From: Nitrosomonas ureae
GTDB lineage: Bacteria; Pseudomonadota; Gammaproteobacteria; Burkholderiales; Nitrosomonadaceae
Length of the DNA stretch: 64,000 bases
Assembly (NCBI RefSeq): GCF_900108305.1
Contig: NZ_FNUX01000014.1
Coordinates: forward strand, 1 to 64,000
Direction of reading: 5' to 3'
The position numbers were made by a program, and so were the translations under genes. The notes under the pieces are model-generated. The model ran no database searches. It saw only the letters and a list, made by a program, of their open reading frames with translations, and was not told where the DNA came from. This document shows, piece after piece, positions 25,999-37,100 of this stretch (within the stretch, counting starts at the first letter, position 1; each line of letters opens with the position of its first letter).

Positions 25999-27999
25999 TC
26001 AGCCGATCGGAAAATCCGTTGTCACGTCCACCCCGACCAGCACCACCGCATCGCCTTGCGTATATTCATGGAAGTTACCGCGAATACCACCATCGGTCCA
26101 GCCGCTGCCCAACCCGATCACGCTATCCCCGGTATTGCCTTTGATCTTCAAGGTATTCGTCGTATCCGACAGGTCGATGACATCCTGCGCGGTCAATGTC
26201 AGCGAATTATCCCCGACACCGTATAAAGCGATAGTTTCAATCCCGTGAATCCTGTCGATCACACCGGACAGATCCAGATTATAACCACTGCCGGCGAGTC
26301 CCAGGATATCGGTACCCGAACCGCCGTCGACACGCTCAAAGTCATCGCCCAATATGCGGATATAATCGTTGCCCGCACCGCCATCGAACCAATCCGCGCC
26401 ACCGCGGCCGATCATGCGGTCGTTGCCATCTCCGCCCTCAAAACTTTCCGCCGCCCTGGTGCCGGTAAAAATATCGTCTCCGGGCGTGCCGGGGAAATCC
26501 ACGTCATCGACGGAATTGCTATGACCAAAGATGACGTAGCTGGAGCCGGATCTGTCGCCATTCGGATCAGCATTATGCGCGCCCACAATCAAATCATCAA
26601 AGCCATCTCCGTTCACATCCCCCGCACTGCTCACAGGAAGGCCTGAACGATCATTCGCTGCTTCACCATCCAGGTGGAAACCGTTACTGCCATCCAGACC
26701 GGATAAATCCACCACCGCATCAAATCCGGATGCCTTGCCAAATACCACGTAGCTGGAGCCGAATAGATCACCATTTGGATCTGCACCATGATTGGTACCA
26801 TGAGCACCAATAATCAAATCGTCAAAACCATCGCCATTGACATCCCCCGCGCTGCTTACCGAGTCGCCTGAAGAATCGCGCACTGCTTCACCATCCAGGC
26901 GGAAACCATTACTGCCGTCGAGACCGGACAGATTCATCACGGCATCAAATCCCGATGCGCGCCCGAATACCACGTAACTGGAACCGGCGGAACTGCCCGC
27001 GCCACGAGCACCAATAATCACATCACCAAAGCCATCACCATTGACATCCCCCGCACTGCTCACAGAGCAGCCGGAATAATCATTCGCTGCTTCACCATCC
27101 AGACGAAAACCATTGCTGCCATCCAGACCGGACAGATTCATCGTGGCATCAAAACCGGATGCCTGACCAAATACCACGTAACTGGAATTGACGGAATTAC
27201 CCACACCGCCAGCACCAATGATTACATCACCGAACCCATCGCCGTTCACATCCCCCGCACTGCTTGCCGAGCGGCCTGAATAATCATATGGTGCTTCACC
27301 ATCCAGACGGAAACCGTTACTGCCATCCAGACCGGATAAATCCATCACCGCATCAAATCCCGATGCGCGCCCGAATACCACGTAGCTGGAACCAGACCAA
27401 TTGCCATTCGAATCGGCTCTGTAAGCTCCAACGATCACATCATCGAAGCCATCCCCGTTCACATCCCCGGCGCTGCTCACAGAGCCGCCTGAATAATCAC
27501 GCGCTGCTTCACCATCCAGACGGAAACCGTTACTGCCATCAAGAGTGGATAAATCCATCGTGGCATCAAACCCGGCAGCTTTGCCAAACACCACGAAGCT
27601 GGAACCAGAAAAAGGGCCGTTCGGACTAGCAATAGGGGCGCCAACAATCACATCATCGAAGCCATCGCCATTGACATCCCCCGCACTGCTTGCCGAGCGG
27701 CCTGAAAAATCATACGCCGCTTCACCATCCAGACGGAACCCATTGCTACCATCGAGATCGTACAGATTCATCACTGCATTAAAACCGGTTGCTTTCCCAA
27801 ACACTACGTAACTTGATCCTGAATGTAGGCCATTCGAGTCTGCACCACTAGCGCCTATAATCAAATCATCGAAACCGTCCCCGTTGATGTCCCCCGCGCT
27901 GCTCACCGAGATGCCTGAATTATCATCCGCCGCCTCACCATCCAAGCGGAAACCGTTATTACCATTAAGACTGGATAAATTAATATGTGCCGTTGCCAT
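25999..27999 (-). CDS. FG-GAP (integrin-alpha-like) repeat protein with RTX tail
   Basis: A 666-residue protein. Seven tandem repeats of about 70 residues fill residues 1-480, each containing LDGSNGFRLDGEA, SVSSAGDVNGDGFDDVIVGA and GSSYVVFGKASGF. The D-x-N-G-D-G-x-x-D loops are calcium-binding FG-GAP blades, so a seven-bladed propeller is expected. A short RTX-like calcium region follows (GGDGNDRMIGRGGADWFDGG, then GNDYIRILG). No signal peptide is present, which with the C-terminal RTX points to type I secretion; no transporter is encoded nearby. The ATG 27999 has AGGAGG upstream. The repeats are near-identical in DNA as well, so they may vary in number. Ligand and role are unknown. Confidence 0.88.
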   Translation of the reverse strand: MATAHINLSSLNGNNGFRLDGEAADDNSGISVSSAGDINGDGFDDLIIGASGADSNGLHSGSSYVVFGKATGFNAVMNLYDLDGSNGFRLDGEAAYDFSGRSASSAGDVNGDGFDDVIVGAPIASPNGPFSGSSFVVFGKAAGFDATMDLSTLDGSNGFRLDGEAARDYSGGSVSSAGDVNGDGFDDVIVGAYRADSNGNWSGSSYVVFGRASGFDAVMDLSGLDGSNGFRLDGEAPYDYSGRSASSAGDVNGDGFGDVIIGAGGVGNSVNSSYVVFGQASGFDATMNLSGLDGSNGFRLDGEAANDYSGCSVSSAGDVNGDGFGDVIIGARGAGSSAGSSYVVFGRASGFDAVMNLSGLDGSNGFRLDGEAVRDSSGDSVSSAGDVNGDGFDDLIIGAHGTNHGADPNGDLFGSSYVVFGKASGFDAVVDLSGLDGSNGFHLDGEAANDRSGLPVSSAGDVNGDGFDDLIVGAHNADPNGDRSGSSYVIFGHSNSVDDVDFPGTPGDDIFTGTRAAESFEGGDGNDRMIGRGGADWFDGGAGNDYIRILGDDFERVDGGSGTDILGLAGSGYNLDLSGVIDRIHGIETIALYGVGDNSLTLTAQDVIDLSDTTNTLKIKGNTGDSVIGLGSGWTDGGIRGNFHEYTQGDAVVLVGVDVTTDFPIG

Positions 28000-28213
28000 T
28001 ATGACTACCTCCTAAACAAGAAGAGATTTGTGGTCATCCATCGATGGTCAGGGGTTTCATCTTCATCCCGGCCATGAACCGGGTGATTTGACAATCCAGC
28101 TTACCCGGCCGGATATTCCCTCGCATACCGCAAATCGTTCATTTAAATTATTTTTCTAAGAATAGATTCACCCGATCAGGCATTGTGATACAAAGAATAT
28201 ATTATGTAAATCG

Positions 28214-29077
28214 CTATATTCCGGTCATCAGCGTGCGTAAATCCGTTTCCCATTTCTTTAACTTGTCATGCGCATGCTGGCGCTGGAGCGGGGTGGCGCT
28301 ATTATGCATATGTGCGATGAAATCGCAGGTATATGCAGAGAGCTTCAGCTGATAAGCGCGGTAATCCGGATCGTCGGAACGGTGCGTATGTTCAATCAGG
28401 TTCTGTAACGAAGCAATGGCTTGTTCGGGTGTGGCGGATTCAGGGGTGAACTGACGCAATATTCTCAAAGTCTCTTGTTGCCGGCGCTGACGCTCGATCA
28501 TCCAGATTTCGGGGTTAAAAGGTGAGGATTCAACGCTGGCGGCGATTAATTGCCGTTGCGCTTTGTCAATGCTGCCATATAGATTCTCGATACGCTTGAC
28601 GGTGCGCTTGATCGAAGCCTGCCGGCGCTCTCCAGGGTCCGGTTGCAGATAATCGCGGCGCAGCTCCTCATTGCTTTTGCTATAGCGTTGTTCAAGATGA
28701 CGCCACTGCGCTTCGCCTAAACGCAATACTACAGGCGCGCTTAGCTGCACAGCCTGTGCAAAGGCGGGCGCGATAATATTTTGCAATTCGTCGGACCAAC
28801 CGCAAATTTGCCTAGCTGTCAGCGGCGCGTCGATCTGGCCGCGCACTGCGGCTAGCCAATCAACATATTCCGGAAGCTGCGCCGTGCGATGCCAGTCAAA
28901 CCATAGCTGAATCGCCTGCTTGGCGTGCGGTGCCTGCTCGCGGTTAAAATCGACGTAACCATCCAGCCACCACCAGGTGAGCCGCGCGCCGTGATCATAG
29001 CTTAGACGCACAATACTGCAACCGCCGAGTAACGATAAAAAAGTAATGAATGCTAGGGTTCTTGCAATGGATCGCAT
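28214..29077 (-). CDS. DUF6279 family lipoprotein
   Basis: A 287-residue lipoprotein with lipobox SLLGGC-SIV near residue 20. The mature part matches DUF6279: YDHGARLTWWWLDGYVDFNR near the start, QLWFDWHRTAQLPEYVDWLA, then a long helical section with LEQRYSKSNEELRRDY. It is likely anchored in the outer membrane or periplasm; function unknown. It is a lone gene, transcribed away from the sdh operon. Confidence 0.85.
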   Translation of the reverse strand: MRSIARTLAFITFLSLLGGCSIVRLSYDHGARLTWWWLDGYVDFNREQAPHAKQAIQLWFDWHRTAQLPEYVDWLAAVRGQIDAPLTARQICGWSDELQNIIAPAFAQAVQLSAPVVLRLGEAQWRHLEQRYSKSNEELRRDYLQPDPGERRQASIKRTVKRIENLYGSIDKAQRQLIAASVESSPFNPEIWMIERQRRQQETLRILRQFTPESATPEQAIASLQNLIEHTHRSDDPDYRAYQLKLSAYTCDFIAHMHNSATPLQRQHAHDKLKKWETDLRTLMTGI

Positions 29078-29380
29078 GATGGCGCTTGTCAGTTTAACGA
29101 TGTCGGAAGGTGCGTCTCGCTATGGGCGGAAAACGGATTCAAGATGTGGATTTATTATACCTAAGCTGTGTTTTATCACTGGTTTTATTCATTGTGTCGG
29201 CTGGATTGCAATTGTCTGCTTGCTCTATTTTATTCTTCACAGGATTGCGCTTATTAGCCGGGCGGGATTGTATGACTTGATATGGCTTGTATCGGAAACC
29301 ATAACAGACTAAACTTGGCTTCAATCTTCAACGTGTAAGCTTAACCCTGGCGGCAACATTTCTACACTAGAATTTTTCGC
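29078..29380. other. intergenic region, divergent promoters of DUF6279 gene and sdhC
   Basis: This 303-base gap lies between two divergently transcribed genes. Short open frames on both strands show no coding character. No strong hairpin or operator was noticed. Confidence 0.5.
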
Positions 29381-29770
29381 ATGGAAGAAAAATTACATCA
29401 TAAACGCCCCAAGTATCTGAATCTGTTCAAGATCAGGCAACCCATCCCAGCCGTGATTTCGATTCTGCATCGGATCAGCGGCGTATTGCTTTTTTTTCCG
29501 GGTATTCCGTTGCTGCTATATGGTTTGCAGTTTTTGCTGGAATCACCGCAAAGCTTTGAGATTTTGCGGGATTTTCTCAATCATCCGATGATCAAGCTGA
29601 TGGCGCTACTGCCGCTCTGGTTCTTTTTCCATCATTTATGCGCCGGCATCCGTCATTTGTTACTGGATATACAGGTAGGGATCGCATTGGAACAGGCGCG
29701 AACGGGAAGCAAACTGGTGCTGGTCGCGGGATTCGTACTTACTTCATTGACAGGATTGGTGCTATGGTAA
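29381..29770 (+). CDS. sdhC: succinate dehydrogenase cytochrome b556 subunit
   Basis: A 129-residue membrane subunit that binds haem b and quinone in complex II. Motifs: the N-terminal HKRPKYLNLFKIRQPIPAVI, then SILHRISGVLLFF with the quinone-site Ser/Arg and three helices, and FFHHLCAGIRHLLLDIQVGI carrying the haem-ligand histidine. It overlaps sdhD by 7 bases. It is the first gene of sdhC-sdhD-sdhA. Confidence 0.95.
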   Translation: MEEKLHHKRPKYLNLFKIRQPIPAVISILHRISGVLLFFPGIPLLLYGLQFLLESPQSFEILRDFLNHPMIKLMALLPLWFFFHHLCAGIRHLLLDIQVGIALEQARTGSKLVLVAGFVLTSLTGLVLW

Positions 29771-30117
29771 GGCAATCCAGATTGGCCGTTACGGGCGCGC
29801 ACTATGGTGCGAGGGATTGGTTGGTCCAGCGCGTGACCGCCATTCTGATGGCAATTTATCTTATTGTGCTGGTCAGTGCGTTATGCATTGCCGCTCCACA
29901 GGATTACGCGGAATGGAAAAGCTTATTCCAGTCCCAGTGGTTGCGCATCGCAACGTTTATGTTTTTTGTGAGTATGTTCTGGCATGCCTGGGTAGGTGTG
30001 CGTAATGTTCTTATGGATTATGTGCATTCCACGCCAATTCGCTTAATGATGCATATCGCGGTGGTGACCGCCTTGCTGTTTTATCTGGTTTGGACTGCGG
30101 AAATATTGTGGAGTTAA
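29764..30117 (+). CDS. sdhD: succinate dehydrogenase membrane anchor subunit
   Basis: A 117-residue membrane anchor with three helices, helping to hold haem b and quinone. It contains [19 protein letters not shown] near the start and the haem-region [20 protein letters not shown]. The start ATG 29764 lies inside the end of sdhC and gives the usual length; the open frame extends further upstream but would overlap sdhC by over 100 bases. The stop is 1 base from the sdhA GTG. Confidence 0.93.
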   Translation: MVRQSRLAVTGAHYGARDWLVQRVTAILMAIYLIVLVSALCIAAPQDYAEWKSLFQSQWLRIATFMFFVSMFWHAWVGVRNVLMDYVHSTPIRLMMHIAVVTALLFYLVWTAEILWS

Positions 30118-30118
30118 T

Positions 30119-31882
30119 GTGTCATTAATCAAAAGAAAGTTTGATGTCGTCATTGTAGGGGCAGGGGGCGCCGGAATGCGCGCGGCGCTGCAGTTATCCG
30201 AAGCTGGATTGAAAGTGGCGGTGCTATCCAAGGTGTTTCCCACGCGTTCGCACACCGTTTCGGCACAAGGCGGAATCGCCGCTGCGCTGGGCAATGTAAC
30301 CGAAGACAATTGGCACTGGCATATGTACGATACCGTAAAAGGCTCGGATTATCTGGGCGATCAGGACGCGATCGAGTTCATGTGCCGCCATGCCAACGAA
30401 GTGGTATACGAACTGGAGCATTTCGGCATGCCGTTCGATCGTCTGGAAAACGGAAAAATCTATCAACGCCCGTTTGGTGGCCAGTCACTGAATTTTGGCG
30501 GCGCGCAAGCGACGCGCTCTTGCGCGGCGGCTGATCGCACCGGTCATGCATTGCTGCATACCTTGTATCAACGAAATGTCAGCGCCAACACGCAATTTTT
30601 TGTCGAATGGATGGCGCTGGATCTGATTCGTGACGAACAGGGCGATGTGCTGGGCGTCACCGCGCTGGAAATGGAAACCGGGGAAATGATGGTATTGCAG
30701 GCGCGGGCAACCTTGTTTGCCACGGGTGGCGGCGGGCGGATTTTTCAGGCCAGCACCAATGCGCTGATTAATACCGGCGATGGCCTGGGCATGGCCGCAC
30801 GGGCCGGAATTCCACTGGAAGATATGGAGTTTTGGCAATTCCACCCCACGGGCGTGTACGGTGTCGGTGTCTTGATCAGTGAAGCGGTGCGGGGCGAGGG
30901 CGGTTATTTGCTGAACAAGGAAGGCGAGCGTTTTATGGAGCGCTACGCGCCCAATGCCAAGGATCTGGCCAGCCGTGACGTGGTTTCACGCGCCATGACT
31001 ACGGAAATGAAGGATGGGCGTGGTTGCGGCGAAGAGAGCGATCACTTGTTGCTGAAACTTGATCACCTGGGGGCTGAAATTATCAAAGCCCGGTTGCCGG
31101 GCATCCGTGAACTGGCGATTAAATTCGCCCATGTCGATCCCATCAATGAACCGATTCCGGTCGTACCCACCGCGCATTACATGATGGGTGGCATTCCCAC
31201 CAATTATTTGGGTCAGGTCGTCGCGCCGTATAAAACCGGCCCGGAAGAAATCGTCTCCGGATTTTACGCGGTGGGCGAATGCGCTTGCGTTTCGGTGCAT
31301 GGCGCCAATCGCCTGGGCACGAACTCATTGCTTGATCTGGTCGTATTCGGCCGTGCCGCCGCCAATCAGATCATTGAAGACTTGAAAACGCACCCGCATC
31401 ATAAACCGCTGCCGGAGGATGCAGCGGACAAAACGCTGAATCGTCTGGCACGGTTGGAAAACCAGAAAAATGGCGAGAGTGTCGCGCAAGTTCATGCCGC
31501 CTTGGCCAAAACCATGCAGACTTACTGCGGTGTGTTCCGCTTTGAAGACATGCTGCAGAAAGGCGTGGAGAAAATCCTCGAGGTCGGTGAGCAAGTAGGG
31601 CGCACGGAAATCAAGGACAAAAGTAAAATATTCAATACCGCGCGGATTGAAGCGCTTGAACTGGATAACCTGAAAGAAGTGGCCATTGCCACGATGATCT
31701 CGGCGGAAGCCCGGCGTGAAAGCCGAGGCGCCCACGCGCGTGATGATTATCCGCAGCGGGACGATGTCAAATGGCTGAAACATACGCTGTTTTTCAGTGA
31801 AGATAATCGGCTGGATTACAAACCCGTGCGCCTGAAGCCACTGACGGTCGAATCATTTCCACCCAAAGCCAGAACCTATTAA
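30119..31882 (+). CDS. sdhA: succinate dehydrogenase flavoprotein subunit
   Basis: SdhA oxidises succinate to fumarate with covalently bound FAD and feeds the TCA cycle and the quinone pool. The 587-residue protein shows the Rossmann site [20 protein letters not shown], the FAD-linking histidine near residue 45 in [15 protein letters not shown], the active-site [20 protein letters not shown] and [20 protein letters not shown]. It starts at GTG 30119, coupled to the end of sdhD. The expected sdhB gene does not follow; an SH3-domain gene does. The iron-sulfur subunit must be encoded elsewhere for a working complex. Confidence 0.96.
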   Translation: MSLIKRKFDVVIVGAGGAGMRAALQLSEAGLKVAVLSKVFPTRSHTVSAQGGIAAALGNVTEDNWHWHMYDTVKGSDYLGDQDAIEFMCRHANEVVYELEHFGMPFDRLENGKIYQRPFGGQSLNFGGAQATRSCAAADRTGHALLHTLYQRNVSANTQFFVEWMALDLIRDEQGDVLGVTALEMETGEMMVLQARATLFATGGGGRIFQASTNALINTGDGLGMAARAGIPLEDMEFWQFHPTGVYGVGVLISEAVRGEGGYLLNKEGERFMERYAPNAKDLASRDVVSRAMTTEMKDGRGCGEESDHLLLKLDHLGAEIIKARLPGIRELAIKFAHVDPINEPIPVVPTAHYMMGGIPTNYLGQVVAPYKTGPEEIVSGFYAVGECACVSVHGANRLGTNSLLDLVVFGRAAANQIIEDLKTHPHHKPLPEDAADKTLNRLARLENQKNGESVAQVHAALAKTMQTYCGVFRFEDMLQKGVEKILEVGEQVGRTEIKDKSKIFNTARIEALELDNLKEVAIATMISAEARRESRGAHARDDYPQRDDVKWLKHTLFFSEDNRLDYKPVRLKPLTVESFPPKARTY

Positions 31883-31951
31883 GGTTCATTTCCTGGATTA
31901 AATATAATTTAATCAGTCTGTTATAATTCTTGAACCAATCCAATAAATTCT

Positions 31952-32638
31952 ATGAAGAATAATAAACATGTCGTTCTGTTGATTTGCCTTATTGTTTGTT
32001 TTCCCTATTCCGTTTCAATTTCCGCTGAAACCCGTTATGTATCGGATCAATTGGAAGTAACTTTTCGTAGAGGTCCGACCCTGAGTCATGCGATTCTCAG
32101 GATGTTGAAGAGTGGCACCCCTGTGGAGGTGCTGGAAAATGACGCGGAAACCGGGCATACACGCGTCAAAATTGCCAATGGCATGGAAGGCTGGATACTG
32201 AGCCGTTATTTGAGCGCCGAGCCTGACGCCAGATCGCAACTGGAAAAAATGATTAAGCAGATCGATCTTGCAAACGTGGACGAGGGTTCTATACGCACCC
32301 AGTTAAAAGCCGTCAAGGATGAGTATGAAAGTTCGCAAAAGCGCCTGAAAACACTCGAAAGCGAGAACAAGCGATTAGTGGAACAAATGGAATCCATTAA
32401 AAAAACTTCCGCCAATGTGCTGCTCATCGATGAAGAAAACAAGGAATTGCATGAAAAGCTGACCACAGTCGAAGAGCGCCTTATCACATTGCAATTGGAA
32501 AACCGTGAACTGGAAAACCACAACCAGAAGGATTGGTTCATTGCCGGAGCCTTAGTATTATGCGGCGGGATATTTCTGGGCCTGGTTCTCCCAATGTTCA
32601 GCAGGAAAAAACGCTCACGATATGGTGATTTCAGCTAA
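31952..32638 (+). CDS. TIGR04211 family SH3 domain protein (YgiM-like)
   Basis: A 228-residue membrane-anchored protein: signal peptide (residues 1-26); bacterial SH3 domain (about 30-85: YVSDQLEVTFRRGPTLSHAI, VRVKIANGMEGWILSRYLS-type region); a long coiled coil (about 95-195, with LKTLESENKRLVEQM and LQLENRELENH); and a C-terminal helix FIAGALVLCGGIFLGLVLPM followed by basic residues. This is the standard YgiM arrangement, in which the SH3 domain lies in the periplasm and the tail helix is in the inner membrane. It is thought to act at the cell wall. It follows sdhA by 69 bases. Confidence 0.9.
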   Translation: MKNNKHVVLLICLIVCFPYSVSISAETRYVSDQLEVTFRRGPTLSHAILRMLKSGTPVEVLENDAETGHTRVKIANGMEGWILSRYLSAEPDARSQLEKMIKQIDLANVDEGSIRTQLKAVKDEYESSQKRLKTLESENKRLVEQMESIKKTSANVLLIDEENKELHEKLTTVEERLITLQLENRELENHNQKDWFIAGALVLCGGIFLGLVLPMFSRKKRSRYGDFS

Positions 32639-32679
32639 TCCATGACAACGATCCGATCTCATGCAATAAGCCCCGCGTA

Positions 32680-34158
32680 TTGAGCGATCGATTCATGCCG
32701 CTGCAATCAGCTTCCGGAACGCCACCCACTGTTACCATGCGAGGATCGGATCATCTTTACCATTGGCTGGAAAATGAACGAATCAGCCTCGCGTTTACTA
32801 CTTACCAGACCAATCGGTTATTTTTGGTTGGGCGTAAAGCCGATGAGCGCCTGGCCGTCAATGAACGCTTGTTTGACAAGCCAATGGGGCTATATGCGCG
32901 TGGTGACAGCCTTTACATGGCGACCCGTTACCAGATTTGGCAACTGGAAAACCGCCTGGCAAAAGACGAGCAACACCAAGGCGGCGATCGTCTGTACGTG
33001 CCCAGCCAGTCGCACACAACTGGCGACGTGAATGTGCATGATGTGACGGTGACGCAGGCGCAACAAATACTCTTCATCAATACCGATTTCAGTTGCCTGG
33101 CCACTTTGCAGGCAGGATTCAGCTTTGCGCCCATTTGGCAGCCGCCGTTTATCACCAGACTGGCAGCCGAAGATCGCTGTCATCTCAACGGCCTGGCGAT
33201 GCAGGATGATCAGCCCATGTATGCTACCGCATGCAGCGCGACAGATGAAGCGGCAGGCTGGCGTAATCAGCGTCTGGATGGCGGCGTGGTGATGCATATT
33301 CCCAGCAATGAAATCATCGCCACAGGCTTATCGATGCCGCACTCGCCGCGCTGGTATCAGGGTAAGTTATGGTTGCTCAACTCCGGCACGGGCGAATTCG
33401 GTTATCTGGATGGTTCTCAATTTATACCGGTTACATTTTGCCCGGGTTTCGTGCGCGGCCTTGCGTTCTGGAAAAATTTCGCCTTGGTGGGGTTATCGCA
33501 GTTACGTTCCAAAACGTTTACCGGCTTGACCCTGGAAACCCGGCTGGCAGCGGATAAGATGACAGCGCAATGCGGTTTGGCCGTAATCGACTTGAATACT
33601 GGAAACCTTTTACATGCACTGCACATTGGTGGAGTCGTTGAAGAATTATTTGACGTCGTGGTGCTGCCTGAGGTGCGCCAGCCCAGAGCGCTTGGTTTTC
33701 AGGATGATGATATTGACCGGCTGATTTCCTTCCCCGGATCAGATGGACTGATAATCACTAAACCGACCGTGCAACGTCCCGGATTGAGTCAGCCAACACA
33801 GGTAGCTGGTTTGCCAAGCGCTTCACAAATTTCCGATGCTGAAAGCATGGCGGTCAAATATCAGAAGGTCTTTCATTTAACCCCGGAAAATCTGTTGCCC
33901 TATGAAGCCATAACCTCTCCAAGTTTGCAGAATCGCTGGCAAACCCAGCCGCAACGCGGCGAATTGATCGGCGTATCGGCCTCGGTTGAGGGCACAATGA
34001 TCGGGCTTGTCGTTGCCGAATGCTGGCAGGAAAATGGGCAGCACCATAATGAGCTAATTTCTTCGCATGTATTGCCAGCGTACCGCCAGCATGGAATCGA
34101 ACAGCAAATGCAGCAGCGTTTGCAACGAATTCTTGATACCAATAACAATAAATCTTAA
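32680..34158 (+). CDS. TIGR03032 family protein with GNAT-like C-terminal extension
   Basis: A 492-residue protein if TTG 32680 is used, 487 from ATG 32695; no ribosome site decides. Residues about 20-350 match TIGR03032: a propeller-like region with NRLFLVGRKADERLAVNERL, DVTVTQAQQILFINTDFSCL, HIPSNEIIATGLSMPHSPRW and LWLLNSGTGEFGYLDG. The last 90 residues, after SDAESMAVKYQKVF, read like a degenerate N-acetyltransferase: a beta strand GTMIGLVVAECW, then SHVLPAYRQHGIEQQMQQRL, which follows the acetyl-CoA motif VxPxYRxxGIxxxxxxxL but lacks the second glycine. The function of TIGR03032 proteins is unknown. It lies 15 bases before the VCBS/RTX gene, so the two are likely cotranscribed. Confidence 0.75.
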   Translation: MSDRFMPLQSASGTPPTVTMRGSDHLYHWLENERISLAFTTYQTNRLFLVGRKADERLAVNERLFDKPMGLYARGDSLYMATRYQIWQLENRLAKDEQHQGGDRLYVPSQSHTTGDVNVHDVTVTQAQQILFINTDFSCLATLQAGFSFAPIWQPPFITRLAAEDRCHLNGLAMQDDQPMYATACSATDEAAGWRNQRLDGGVVMHIPSNEIIATGLSMPHSPRWYQGKLWLLNSGTGEFGYLDGSQFIPVTFCPGFVRGLAFWKNFALVGLSQLRSKTFTGLTLETRLAADKMTAQCGLAVIDLNTGNLLHALHIGGVVEELFDVVVLPEVRQPRALGFQDDDIDRLISFPGSDGLIITKPTVQRPGLSQPTQVAGLPSASQISDAESMAVKYQKVFHLTPENLLPYEAITSPSLQNRWQTQPQRGELIGVSASVEGTMIGLVVAECWQENGQHHNELISSHVLPAYRQHGIEQQMQQRLQRILDTNNNKS

Positions 34159-34173
34159 TTTTGAGGAAAAGTA

Positions 34174-37100
34174 ATGAGTAATCCTGTTTTTAGATATACT
34201 CCGTTTGATCCACCTGTTGCAGGATATGGTGGTTCTTTTAGGGCAATGGTCGATATCGACGGTGATAATGATTTAGATGGTTTTGCAGGGAATTATGATG
34301 GAACTATCAGTTTTCTCAGGAACATGGGAACGGCGACACATCCAGTATTTGCGGCTCCCATCACGAACCCATTTGGCCTGAAGGATGTCGGTTCCAAATC
34401 TGCTCCCACGTTTGTAGACATCGACAATGATGGTGATCTGGATGCTTTTGTCGGTAACAATGGCGGTAATACACGGTTTTTTAGAAACGAAGGAACGGCT
34501 AATAATCCTAAATTTGTCGCGGCGGGGATCAATCCATTTGGCTTAAGTGATGTGGGTTTTCGTGCCGGCCCGACTTTTGCAGATATCGATGGTGACGGCG
34601 ATTTTGATGCTTTTATAGGAAATGGAAATTGGCAGACATTGTTTTTTGAGAATACTGGAACCATTAGCAATCCGATATTCATTGCCAATAATTCATTAAA
34701 TTTTGGAGGTTATCCAAATTTTGTTGATATTGATTATGATGACGATTTAGACGTTTTTTGCGATGTAGGTGGAGGCCTCGCGTTTTATAGAAATATTGGA
34801 ACAATCAACAATCCCCGCTATTATTTTGATAGCTACAATCCATTTGGTCTAAGCTGGGTTGATAGTTTTGCTGATATTGACGACGATGGTGATTGGGATA
34901 CTTCAATAAGTGATTATGGCTTTATGCAGAATACCGGGCCAGGATACAGTCCATCATTTCGCGGTTTTTCTCAGTTTGACTTTGGCAGGATTTATTATGC
35001 TAATCCCGAGATAGTAGATATCGATAACGACGGTGATTTTGATATGTTTGTTAGTAGCGGATTTGAAAATATCACCCGGTTTTATCAGAATACTGGAACG
35101 ATTACCAATCCTTCATTTGCTGCTGCTGTTGATAATCCGTTTGGTTTGGGTAACACGGATTCCTCTGATCGGCTAACTTTTGTCGATATCGATGGTGATG
35201 GGGATTTCGATAGTTTTTCTAAGACCTACAGCAACGATATATTATTTTCTCAAAACATCGGAACAAGTGATGCTCCGGCATTTGCCGCTGCGGTTACCCA
35301 TCCGTTTGATTTCAGCCATAATGGTTCCGCAATTGATTTCGCGGATATTGACGATGACGGAGACTCTGATGTATTTGTGATTAATGATAGCGGCTTGCAA
35401 TTTTTTCTAAATACAGGTACAGCAGTTAGCCCATCATTCGCGCCTGCTGTTACAGCGCCACCTGGCTTAGGTGGCGGGAGATCTGGTTTAAGCTTTGTGG
35501 ATATTGACGGCGATGGTGATTTAGATGCTTTTGGGGGCTCATATGGATATGTGCATTTTATGCCTAATAATGGAACTGCCAGCAGCCCAGATTTTACTTT
35601 TCAATCGGGTAGCATGAATGTTTTTCTACCCGGAGAAGGCGGGCGTTATCCAACCGACAATAGCCCGGTCTTTGCGGATATGGACGGCGATGGAGATTTT
35701 GATGCTTTTATAGGAAGATATTTAGGAGTAGGGTATTTCGTCAACAACAACGCACCCAACGCATTTAATTTAAGTACTGTTGAGATTTACAAACCTAACA
35801 CGTTTTTAAATCTTGACAATATCGTAATCGAAGATCCTGACAGTGACAATGTGACCGCGATATTGACGCTGTCGAATGTGGCTGCGGGTAGTTTAAGCAC
35901 TCGCACTTCAGGTACTGTGGCATCCGTTTTTGATGCAGCGACTGGCGTATGGAGCGCCAGCGGCGCGTTAGCGGATGTAAATACCTTATTGGCAGGTGTC
36001 TTTTTTACCCCGGCATCCAATTTCAGTGGCAATTTCTCAATCGACACCTCGATATCGGACGGTGTTGCAGCTCCGCTGCTGGGCAGTAAAAGCTTTACGG
36101 TTGCTGTTGATGCAATGCTGTTCAGTACGCCGGGTAACGATAACCTGATAGGCACACCCTCACTCAACGATACGGCATCGTATGAAAATGCGACCGCACC
36201 GGTAACTGTTTCATTGAATATTGTGACACAGCAAAATACCCTCGGCGCCGGATTGGATACGTTGAATGACATCGAGAATCTAATCGGCAGTAATTTTGCA
36301 GATCATTTGACCGGCAATACCGCCAACAATATTCTGCAAGGGCGATCGGGTAATGATGTGCTGACAGGATGGTCGGGGGAAGATACCATGATCGGTGGAC
36401 CGGGTAACGACAGTTATTTTGTTGAAAATACCAGCGACACCGTCATTGAAGCACTTAATCAGGGCATTGATAGTGTGAACAGCAGCGTGACGTATACGCT
36501 GCCTGATAATGTAGAAAACCTGATCTTGCGGGGTTCATCGGCTATTAATGGAACAGGTAATGGGCAAGCCAATACCATTACAGGGAATGTCGCTAGCAAT
36601 GTACTTAAAGGTGGAGCTGGTAACGATATCCTGCTAGGCGGTGCAGGCAACGACACACTGGAAGGAGGAATCGGCCGCGATACGCTGGATGGTGGATTTG
36701 GTGCGGATGTACTCAAAGGCGGATCCGGTAATGACAATTATGTAGTCGACAACACTGGTGACAGCATTATTGAAGCCGCAGGTGGCGGCATCGATGGGGT
36801 TAATAGCAGCGCAACGTTCGCGTTACCCGCTCAGGTGGAGAATCTTACATTAACCGGTGCAGCAGCGATCAATGGTACGGGCAATAATCTGGCCAATGTA
36901 ATCATAGGAAACGCCGGCAAGAATCAACTAAAAGGCGCTGCCGGTAACGATATTCTCGACGGCCGGCAGGGCACCGATATACTGACGGGCGGAATCGGTA
37001 ACGATATTTTCAGGTTCACTACGATGGGCCAGATCGATACGATTACCGATTTTAATGTGGTCAATGACACGATCCAGCTTGAGAATGCGGTTTTCACCGC

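Noticed and set aside
29046-29312. 88-codon open frame with a hydrophobic stretch upstream of sdhC
   Set aside because: It overlaps the start of the DUF6279 gene on the other strand, has no ribosome site, and an opposite-strand frame covers the same bases.
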